Part shown: piece by piece, positions 18,445 through 24,669 of the stretch
Position numbering within the stretch: position 1 is the first letter of the stretch
Layout: the number at the start of each line of letters is the position of its first letter
From: an uncultured Alistipes sp.
GTDB lineage: Bacteria; Bacteroidota; Bacteroidia; Bacteroidales; UBA932
Reading direction: 5' to 3'
DNA length: 64,000 nucleotides
Assembly: GCA_900550465.1 (NCBI GenBank)
Contig: URSC01000005.1
Location: forward strand, 113,965-177,964
Position numbers and translations under genes: made by a program
Notes under the pieces: model-generated
What the model saw: the letters and a program-made list of their open reading frames with translations, nothing else
Databases searched by the model: none
Told to the model about the DNA's origin: nothing

Positions 18445-18804
18445 TTAGTTAACCGAGGATCTGATATCATGGCGGGAGCTGCGGCGGTCGTGCAGGAGGC
18501 CGGCGAGGGCGAGGAGGAAGACGGCGAGGACAATGCCGGTGACGGGGCCGGCGGGGGTGGTCAGGACCGAATGCAGGAGGCCGGAGAGCCTCGAGATGAA
18601 GTCTGATGCGGGACCAATCAGCAAACTCAGGTCAATGTTATAGCGGCGGAGGATGATGACGGCGGCGGCGATGACAGCGGCTCCGCCGAGGATGCCGCCG
18701 ACGACGGCTGCGGCACGTGTCCTGCGGGCTGCGGCCCTTTCCCGCACCTCGATTCTCTGCATCACCCTGTCGGTGAAGTCTTCCGGAAGTCTGATATTGT
18801 CCAT
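18445..18804 (-). CDS. Small membrane protein, putative anti-sigma partner
   Basis: A 119-residue protein with an N-terminal cytoplasmic segment (LPEDFTDRVMQRIEVRERAA) and two hydrophobic segments at about 33-52 and 85-105. It begins 9 bp after the stop of the ECF sigma gene and shares its strand, so it is very probably co-transcribed. Position and topology fit a small anti-sigma or sigma-associated membrane regulator, but there is no recognisable zinc-binding anti-sigma motif, so the assignment rests on context. Confidence 0.7.
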   Translation of the reverse strand: MDNIRLPEDFTDRVMQRIEVRERAAARRTRAAAVVGGILGGAAVIAAAVIILRRYNIDLSLLIGPASDFISRLSGLLHSVLTTPAGPVTGIVLAVFLLALAGLLHDRRSSRHDIRSSVN

Positions 18805-18813
18805 GGTGTCCTC

Positions 18814-19389
18814 CTATTTTTCTAAGTTCTTGTCTTCTTTCAGCATCCGTGCCAGCCGGTTGCGGCAGCGGAAGAGCCGTACCTTGACATTGGCCTGAGT
18901 CATGCCTGTGATCTGTTCAAGATCGGCGATGCTGCGGCCCTCCTCGTAGAACGCGCTGATCAGGAACCGGTCCTGTGGTTCGAGTGCCGCCACCGCCCTT
19001 TCCAGAGCCTCGTACTGCCTCTCGCGCAGCTCTTTCATCTCCCGGTCCTCCCCGCTTTCGAGCCATGCGCTGCTCTCCTGCAGCTCCCGTTCCGTGAACC
19101 TTTCCCGGCTTACCGTCCATTTCCTTTTCCTCAGCGACGAGACCGCGAGGTGCCAGGCGATGCTGTAGAGCCATGTGGAGATGGAGCTTTCGCCCCTGTA
19201 CCTGCCTAAGGAGAAATATGCCTTGACAAACGTCTCCTGCGCCAGATCCTCCGCATCCTCCCTGCTGCCCGTCACCCGGTAGAGTACTGAGAAAATCATG
19301 CCGCTGTGAGCGTCCACCAACTGACGGAAGAGGTCCTTGTCCCCTTCCATTATCTTAAGGATCAGTGCGCTTTCTTCAGCTCTTGTCAT
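18814..19389 (-). CDS. ECF-type RNA polymerase sigma factor
   Basis: Sigma-70 family factor of the extracytoplasmic-function type, 191 residues. Region 2 includes YRVTGSREDAEDLAQETFVK and STWLYSIAWHLAVSSLRKRK; region 4 includes ALEPQDRFLISAFYEEG and an HTH ITGMTQANVKVRLFRCRNRL. Between them is a charged linker of about 40 residues. It is followed by a small membrane protein and transcribed away from another membrane-protein gene at 19509. The 119-bp divergent spacer contains a perfect 22-bp palindrome that overlaps the likely promoter of this gene, suggesting autoregulation or an additional regulator. Confidence 0.93.
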   Translation of the reverse strand: MTRAEESALILKIMEGDKDLFRQLVDAHSGMIFSVLYRVTGSREDAEDLAQETFVKAYFSLGRYRGESSISTWLYSIAWHLAVSSLRKRKWTVSRERFTERELQESSAWLESGEDREMKELRERQYEALERAVAALEPQDRFLISAFYEEGRSIADLEQITGMTQANVKVRLFRCRNRLARMLKEDKNLEK

Positions 19390-19430
19390 AGGTGCGGTAT
19401 TCTGTCTGTAGATAAGACGAATGTAAATGT

Positions 19431-19452
19431 AAAAGGTTACATGTAACCTTTT
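19431..19452. promoter_or_regulatory. Perfect 22-bp palindrome, candidate operator
   Basis: AAAAGGTTACA followed by its exact reverse complement. It is centred between the divergent sigma-factor and membrane-protein genes. A minus-strand -7-like box TACATTCG lies at 19418-19425, so the palindrome would cover the -33 region of the sigma-gene promoter. Confidence 0.65.
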
Positions 19453-19508
19453 CCTCTTTCTGCGTCAAAGATGCAAACGGAACATTAAAAACCTTAAAAT
19501 GTAAAGTT

Positions 19509-19913
19509 ATGGTAACAGATGCAATCATCGTAGCGATCATCTTTTATTTTGTGTATCGCATTCTTGAGAACTTAATTCATCGTAAGGAGAGGCTCATCGT
19601 GGCTCAGAAAATCGAGACCCTTGACCCTCAGAAAAACGGGCAGATAGACCTGAACAAGTGGTTCGGAGCAGTGGCTACGAATAAATATGCGCCCATGCGC
19701 TGGGGGTTGCTGCTCATAGGAGCCGCTTTTGGCCTGGTACTGGCCTTTTTTATGCATCAGTCAATCTTCCAGAATATCAGATGGAACAGTACAGGGGCCG
19801 ATATGCTGTACTTCGGCATGACATTCCTCTTCGCCGGTATCGGCCTGCTGATATCGTTCATGCTTGAAAGGAAGTTCTCCGCAGAGGATGCGGAGAAATC
19901 CTCCAAGCAGTAG
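19509..19913 (+). CDS. Small inner-membrane protein (DUF6249-like)
   Basis: A 134-residue protein with three hydrophobic segments (about 5-22, 64-82 and 100-118) and a charged tail. The layout, and its pairing with an ECF sigma factor, resembles Bacteroidota proteins labelled DUF6249, recognised here from memory of the pattern and not by search. Function unknown. It is divergent from the sigma factor and shares the palindrome-bearing control region, so it may be a target of that sigma factor. It is convergent with the metallopeptidase gene, with only 14 bp between stops. Confidence 0.75.
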   Translation: MVTDAIIVAIIFYFVYRILENLIHRKERLIVAQKIETLDPQKNGQIDLNKWFGAVATNKYAPMRWGLLLIGAAFGLVLAFFMHQSIFQNIRWNSTGADMLYFGMTFLFAGIGLLISFMLERKFSAEDAEKSSKQ

Positions 19914-19927
19914 AATATTCATGTAGA

Positions 19928-21976
19928 TTATTTCCGTACGATGCGGCCGACGGCCTCGAGCAGCGGATCTACGCTGACCTCGGAGCCGACGGCCTGCTGC
20001 ATCCATATCTGAGGGGTCAGGCGGCCGAGGGTGTAGATGCGGCGGATCTCCGAGGCGAACTCAGCCTTGGTGCGGCACTGGGCCAGATGGCTCTCGAGCT
20101 GGTACTCGATGATGTGGCCGAAGGGGTAGTTGGGCAGGTACATCGGGGAGTTGATCATGTGCGAGTAGACGGCCAGCAGGGGGCAGTCGGGGGTGCCGAG
20201 CACGGGGGCGTAGTACTTGTTCCAGACGTCCTTGGCGATGCTGTTGACGGCGTCGCGCAGCTCAGCGGCCGTGGCTTCGGGATGGCTGTATAGCCACTGC
20301 CAGGTGTACATGTCGGTCAGGGCCACTCCCATGATCTCGTAGGCGCCCCAGAAGATGTCGAGGGTGGTGTTGTCGTCCATCGCGTAGTCGAAGCCGAGGA
20401 GCTGGAGGTCGCGCTTCTGGAAGATGAAGGCGAGGGCCTCGGTGTAGGCGGTGTTGGGCACGCCGTTGAGCATGTAGTAATCGATGTCGTAGAGGTCGAG
20501 AGTCTGCTCGACGTTGTGGCCGAACTCATGGACGGCGATGTTGTAGCCCTTGTAGTCCATGCCCTGCTCTCCCACGCGGGTACGCAGACGGGCAGGTTCC
20601 CAGCGTCCGGAGGCTCCCCATGCGTGACCGGAGCCGCGGGCGGGCTCGACAACGATGCGGTCAGCCAGATAGCGGGCGTCCCTGGCGGAGAAGCCGAGGG
20701 CCCTCAGCATGCGCGGCATGTCGTCGGCAAATGCCTGTGCGTCGGGGTATTTGGCCCGGGTCATCCGGGTCAGTTCGTCCTCGGGCATGGTCGAGCGGCT
20801 CTTGAAGCCGTCGTACCAGATGTCGTAGGGCCTCAGATCGCGGCCCAGGCGCTCGCGGATGACGGCGGCCACCTCCTTTATCTCGGGCGAGGAGATCAGA
20901 TGGATAAACAGCTCCTCGATGTCCTTTGCGGACACTTCCATGCCCTCCTCGAAGTTGCGGGCGATGCCGGTGGGCAGCTCAGGGCTGTAGAGGTCAATCT
21001 GCTCTTCCACGTGGAAGGTGTTGAGGATATGCGAGTAGCGCACGTCGGTCTCGGGCTGGAGCTGCACTTCCTTACCGTCCTTCCAGGTCTTGTTGGAATA
21101 GGGTGCCCAGTCGTAAGCCGGGTTGTTCACCACGTCCTTCGGGATGGTCTGGTCCACGATGCGGAGCATCACCTGGAAGATCATCTCCTGTTTCTCGTTG
21201 GCATCGGGGATGTCAGCGTAGTTGCTCTTGAGCTCGTCGCGCAGGTTCCAGTGCGAGAGCAGCACCATGTCCTCGGGGAAGAGGCGGCGGCCGTCATCGG
21301 TGAGGAGGTGCCCCATCATGATGTTGTAGGAGGCAATGTAGTTCTCGGCGGCGCTGCTCACCTTCGAGTACTGGGCGTTGACGGAGGCCGGTACGCGGGT
21401 GGTGAAGGCGTCTCCCATGCGGGCGTAGGCCCATTCGAGGCGGCTCCACTCTTTTCCGAGGGTATTCTTCTCCTCAAGGGTGTAGAAGGGGAAATTGAGA
21501 ATGGTGACAAATGCCGTCTTGTTGGCGAAGAGGTCGTCCGACAGGTGCGAATAGGGGCTGAACGCTCCGAGGATGTAGTCGATCTCCGTGGGCTCGGGAC
21601 CGGCCAGCTGCAGTGGTGCCTGGAGTCTTACGGCCACCTGGTTCGAGGTGCCGTATAGGGTCTCGAACGCCGCGGACAGCTTGTCGAAGAGCACCTTGCG
21701 GTCCTCCGGCGTAGCCGCGTAGCTTCCGGCGGCGAACTGCTCGAACTCAGCTTCAGTGCCGTCCTCTGCTCTCCACAGCGCTGCTGCCTGGGTCACGCCC
21801 TTCTGCACCAGCGCCCTGTCCGCCTGAGGACATTTTTCCACGATAGCCAGCACCGTCCTGCCGACGGTCTCTTCCGAAATATTGCTCATAGTCTGTGCTG
21901 ATTGATTGTTGTTTCCGTTACAGCCGCTCATAATCATCGTTGCCGCGGCCAGCATGAGTGCCGGTAGCTTTTTCAT
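19928..21976 (-). CDS. Secreted zinc metallopeptidase lipoprotein (gluzincin-like)
   Basis: Lipoprotein of 682 residues: MKKLPALMLAAATMIMSGC gives a lipobox ending at Cys19. A zinc site HEFGH (H483, E484, H487) and a downstream glutamate in TEALAF (E513) match the gluzincin pattern HExxH...E with about 25 residues between. The order resembles oligopeptidase-like enzymes such as M3/M49 relatives, but the N-terminal ~450 residues were not recognised and the HEFGH sequence is not the HELLGH of dipeptidyl peptidase III. Likely periplasmic or surface peptide hydrolysis. Its start lies inside the end of queH (59-bp overlap), so the two are probably translated from one transcript. Confidence 0.85.
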   Translation of the reverse strand: MKKLPALMLAAATMIMSGCNGNNNQSAQTMSNISEETVGRTVLAIVEKCPQADRALVQKGVTQAAALWRAEDGTEAEFEQFAAGSYAATPEDRKVLFDKLSAAFETLYGTSNQVAVRLQAPLQLAGPEPTEIDYILGAFSPYSHLSDDLFANKTAFVTILNFPFYTLEEKNTLGKEWSRLEWAYARMGDAFTTRVPASVNAQYSKVSSAAENYIASYNIMMGHLLTDDGRRLFPEDMVLLSHWNLRDELKSNYADIPDANEKQEMIFQVMLRIVDQTIPKDVVNNPAYDWAPYSNKTWKDGKEVQLQPETDVRYSHILNTFHVEEQIDLYSPELPTGIARNFEEGMEVSAKDIEELFIHLISSPEIKEVAAVIRERLGRDLRPYDIWYDGFKSRSTMPEDELTRMTRAKYPDAQAFADDMPRMLRALGFSARDARYLADRIVVEPARGSGHAWGASGRWEPARLRTRVGEQGMDYKGYNIAVHEFGHNVEQTLDLYDIDYYMLNGVPNTAYTEALAFIFQKRDLQLLGFDYAMDDNTTLDIFWGAYEIMGVALTDMYTWQWLYSHPEATAAELRDAVNSIAKDVWNKYYAPVLGTPDCPLLAVYSHMINSPMYLPNYPFGHIIEYQLESHLAQCRTKAEFASEIRRIYTLGRLTPQIWMQQAVGSEVSVDPLLEAVGRIVRK

Positions 21977-22574
21977 ATTGCGTAGTGTTTAGAGTGTTGT
22001 TCTTGTTTGAGTGCCGGAGGCTGAACTCGCAGCCGCAGTACTGCTGGTTGTAGAACTGGCTGGCGAGGATGTTGCGGCGTTCGTAGAGACCGCCCTTGCG
22101 CCAGTTGCGGTCCCAGAAGCGGGTCTGGCCCCGGCCGCAGTGCTCCTCGGCGTAGAAGCCGGCCTCGTTGATCTGCCGGATGTCCTTCCAGCGGGAGGAG
22201 GCGAGGGTGGTGGTCAAGAGGGGGAAGCCGTGCCTGGCGGCGTAGTCTGCCGCAACGCAGAGGCGGTGTTTGAAACATGCGAGGCAGCGTCCGCCCCGTT
22301 CAGGTTCATTCTCGAGACCCACGGTGCATTCCAGCCACTGTGCGTGCTGCTGCTCCCACGGGCCTCCTGCATTGTTCCCGTCCAAGTCCACTGTTGCCAC
22401 CCCGATTTCCTGCGCATACTGCACTATTTCATTTTTCCGCTTGAGATACTCCTCCTCCGGGAAAATGTTGGGGTTGTAGAAGAGGATGGTCGGTTCATAG
22501 CCGTTCTGCCCCATCCATTCGAGGATGGCGGCGGAGCAGGGGGCGCAGCAGGAGTGCAGAAGTACTTTTTCCAT
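21918..22574 (-). CDS. queH: Epoxyqueuosine reductase QueH
   Basis: QueH-type (DUF208) epoxyqueuosine reductase, 218 residues, catalysing the last step of queuosine tRNA modification with an iron-sulfur cluster. The cysteine set is clear: HSCCAPC at residues 7-13, GGRCLACFKHRL near the middle, and YCGCEFSL near the end. The WKDIRQINEAG and FWDRNWRKGG blocks are also family features. The last 30 or so residues after CEFSL have no family match and are produced by reading across the start of the downstream metallopeptidase gene, giving an unusually long overlap. It is divergent from the fusion gene at 22621. Confidence 0.94.
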   Translation of the reverse strand: MEKVLLHSCCAPCSAAILEWMGQNGYEPTILFYNPNIFPEEEYLKRKNEIVQYAQEIGVATVDLDGNNAGGPWEQQHAQWLECTVGLENEPERGGRCLACFKHRLCVAADYAARHGFPLLTTTLASSRWKDIRQINEAGFYAEEHCGRGQTRFWDRNWRKGGLYERRNILASQFYNQQYCGCEFSLRHSNKNNTLNTTQYEKATGTHAGRGNDDYERL

Positions 22575-22603
22575 TGGATTGGCGCTGGGATTTTATATTT
22601 TTG
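22574..22603 (+). promoter_or_regulatory. Candidate promoter TTG-N19-TATTTTTG
   Basis: TTG at 22574-22576 (overlapping the queH start region) and an exact TAnnTTTG octamer at 22596-22603, 17 nt before the fusion gene's ATG. The leader would be very short. Confidence 0.6.
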
Positions 22604-22620
22604 TAAAAATATTGAAAATT

Positions 22621-24138
22621 ATGGAAAGTAAAAAGGAACTTCGCAAATTGATATCGATGCGCAAGAAGCAGGTGCCCCTCGAGGAGCGCCGCCACCGTTC
22701 TGTGCCGGTGATGGAGCGTCTGATGGCGCTGCCGCGCTTCCGGAAAGCGCAGAATATTCTGTTCTACTGGGCAATGCAGGACGAGGTGGCGACCCAGGAC
22801 GCTGTGCTGGCCTGTGCTGCTGCGGGGAAGAATGTGTTTCTGCCGGTGGTGGACGGAGATTTCTTGAGAATCAGAAGGTTCTCCGGTCGGGCCGCGCTGA
22901 CCCCCGGTGAGTCTTACGCCATTCCCGAGCCTGTGGAGGGGTCGGAGGAAGTACGTATCTCCGATATCGACCTGGTCGTGGTGCCGGGAGTGGCCTTCGA
23001 TATGGACGGCGGCCGGATGGGACGCGGCAAGGGCTTCTACGACAGGCTGCTGGCCGGGGCTTCGGACTGCTCTCAAGGCGGGCCGTACAAGGTCGGGGTC
23101 TGCTTCGATTTTCAGGTGGTGGATGCGGTGCCCAGGGAGGCTCACGATATGCTGATGGACGCGGTGGTGTGCGAGTCACGTACTGAGATCATCCGCAATG
23201 ACAACCGGGTGTGCTCGGTATTCGGCATCCGCTATCCGATAGTCTCCGGCGGAATGGTCTGGTGCAGCGGCTGGAGGCTGGCTTCGGCGGTGAGTGCCGC
23301 GGGCGGTTTAGGTCTGCTCGGGGCGGGGTCGATGAAGCCGGAGTTGCTGCGGGAGCATATCGCCGCATGCCGCGCTGCTACTGACAGGCCGTTCGGGGTC
23401 AATGTTCCGCTGATGTCACCGTATGCCGCTGAATTGATGGAGGTAGTACTGTCGGAGAAGGTTCCGGTGGTGTTTACCTCCGCCGGTAATCCCAAGACAT
23501 GGACGCCGAGGCTCAAGGATGCCGGGGTGAAGGTCGCGCATGTGGTGTCGAGCTCCAAGTTTGCGGTCAAATGCGCTGAGGCCGGGGTCGATGCGGTGGT
23601 TGCAGAGGGCTTCGAGGCCGGCGGGCACAATGGCCGGGAGGAGACGGCGACGATGGTACTGGTGCCTCAGGTCCGGGCGGCAGTATCGTTGCCTCTGCTG
23701 GCTGCGGGTGGTATCGTCTCTGGTGCGGGCATGGCTGCGGCCTTCGCTCTCGGAGCCGAGGGCGTGCAGGTCGGTACCCGTTTTGCCCTGTGCCGCGAGA
23801 GCAGTGCCAGCGAGGAGTTCAAGCAGCTCTGTCTCGGGCTCAAGGAGGGCGATACGATGCTGGCCCTCAAGAAGGTGAGCCCGACCCGCCTGATCAAGAA
23901 CGATTTCTATGCGCAGGTGCAGGATGCCGAGGACCGCGGGGCTTCGAAGGAAGAGCTCGTGGAGCTGCTTGGACGCGGCCGGGCCCGTCAGGGCATCTTC
24001 GAAGGCGACCTGTCAGCCGGCGAGCTGGAGATAGGCCAGGGCGTCTCCCTCATCTCCGACCTGCCCTCGGCTGCCGATATCGTCCGCTCGATGGTGGACG
24101 GCTACCGTCGGGCTGTGGCCGGGATGGAGGTACTGTAA
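22621..24138 (+). CDS. Fusion: 5-formyltetrahydrofolate cyclo-ligase + nitronate-monooxygenase/FabK-like domain
   Basis: One uninterrupted 505-residue frame with two complete enzymes. Residues 1 to ~195 are a 5-formyl-THF cyclo-ligase (MTHFS): basic N terminus with RKKQVPLEERR, VVPGVAFDMDGGRMGRGKG and GKGFYDRLL, the ATP/folate motif. Residues ~200 to 505 are a TIM-barrel flavoprotein of the nitronate monooxygenase/FabK group: RYPIVSGGMVW, FGVNVPL, VAEGFEAGGHNGREE, LLAAGGIVSG and EGVQVGTRFAL. Both partners have normal length, so this is a genuine fusion and not two fragments. The start at 22621 fits the promoter 17 nt upstream; an upstream in-frame ATG at 22525 lies inside queH and is unlikely. 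A functional link between folate recycling and the flavoenzyme is not known to me. Confidence 0.9.
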   Translation: MESKKELRKLISMRKKQVPLEERRHRSVPVMERLMALPRFRKAQNILFYWAMQDEVATQDAVLACAAAGKNVFLPVVDGDFLRIRRFSGRAALTPGESYAIPEPVEGSEEVRISDIDLVVVPGVAFDMDGGRMGRGKGFYDRLLAGASDCSQGGPYKVGVCFDFQVVDAVPREAHDMLMDAVVCESRTEIIRNDNRVCSVFGIRYPIVSGGMVWCSGWRLASAVSAAGGLGLLGAGSMKPELLREHIAACRAATDRPFGVNVPLMSPYAAELMEVVLSEKVPVVFTSAGNPKTWTPRLKDAGVKVAHVVSSSKFAVKCAEAGVDAVVAEGFEAGGHNGREETATMVLVPQVRAAVSLPLLAAGGIVSGAGMAAAFALGAEGVQVGTRFALCRESSASEEFKQLCLGLKEGDTMLALKKVSPTRLIKNDFYAQVQDAEDRGASKEELVELLGRGRARQGIFEGDLSAGELEIGQGVSLISDLPSAADIVRSMVDGYRRAVAGMEVL

Positions 24139-24151
24139 TATCGTGCTCTGT

Positions 24152-24194
24152 CAGTTGCAATGTTATCGTTTCCCGCAATTCGCTGACGTTGCTG
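24152..24194 (+). repeat. Hairpin-like element with TTTCCCGC core, third stem type
   Basis: Imperfect arms CAGTTGCAATGTT and GACGTTGCTG flank CGTTTCCCGCAATTCG. The core agrees with the hairpins at 919, 4606 and 24450, but the stem is different. It lies 13 nt after the fusion gene's stop, in the same sense. Confidence 0.5.
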
Positions 24195-24210
24195 CAAGAA
24201 CGGATGTTCC

Positions 24211-24227
24211 CCACCTTCGGAAGGTGG
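24211..24227. repeat. Palindrome CCACCTTC-G-GAAGGTGG
   Basis: Eight-bp perfect arms around a central G. It is the reverse-complement form of the CACCTTCCGAAGGTG 15-mer that builds the array after ychF, extended by one pair. Confidence 0.75.
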
Positions 24228-24307
24228 TTAGGCTGGGAGATGCAGGGTCTAATGGTAAGTGCAGGAGCGGGGCGTTTTGATAAGTTCTGGATTTAGAGAT
24301 AGTTGGA

Positions 24308-24363
24308 AATATAACGAGAGTCTTTCGGCCACATCTAAACACCCGAAAGACTCTCGTTATATT
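24308..24363. repeat. 21-bp perfect inverted repeat with 14-nt loop
   Basis: The left arm runs 24308-24328 (core ATAACGAGAGTCTTTCGG), the loop is 24329-24342, and the right arm 24343-24363 is its exact reverse complement. No T-run follows on either strand, so it is not a standard terminator. No gene or recognised transposon end is next to it. Confidence 0.9.
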
Positions 24364-24449
24364 GCGATGTGCCTGATTGTTAATGTTTTACAAATAATAA
24401 CTGCTGCAGTATTTACCGTTAGTTGTGAATTGCCTACAAGTGGGTCGTA

Positions 24450-24489
24450 CCGCAACGGCAGCAAATCGCGGGAAACGGTGCCGTTGTGG
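24450..24489 (-). repeat. 40-nt hairpin element, family A
   Basis: Arms CCGCAACGGCA and TGCCGTTGTGG. Read on the minus strand the core is CCGTTTCCCGCGATTTGC. It lies downstream of the pullulanase gene in that gene's sense. Confidence 0.87.
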
Positions 24490-24554
24490 AAGTGGGAGAA
24501 GGGTGGAAAGTGCCCTGTGCGGCTTGTGGACGTTGTGGTTTCGGATACGCCGTA

Positions 24555-24594
24555 CCGCAACGGCAGCAAATCCGGGGAAATGCTGCCGTTGTGG
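24555..24594 (-). repeat. 40-nt hairpin element, family A
   Basis: Arms CCGCAACGGCAGCA and TGCTGCCGTTGTGG. Minus-strand core TTTCCCCGGATT. It starts exactly 105 bp from the copy at 24450, with a 65-nt spacer, the same geometry as the pair at 4606/4711. Confidence 0.87.
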
Positions 24595-24669
24595 ATAGGA
24601 AGGCGGAAGCGTCAGGCACCGTGAGCCGTGAGTCGGGGAAAGGAACAGGTGGTGCAGGAACTGTTCGGT

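Noticed and set aside
24450..24594. Integron attC cassettes
   Set aside because: Hairpins of 40 nt at 105 bp have no open frame between them, no integrase, and no GTTRRRY ends.
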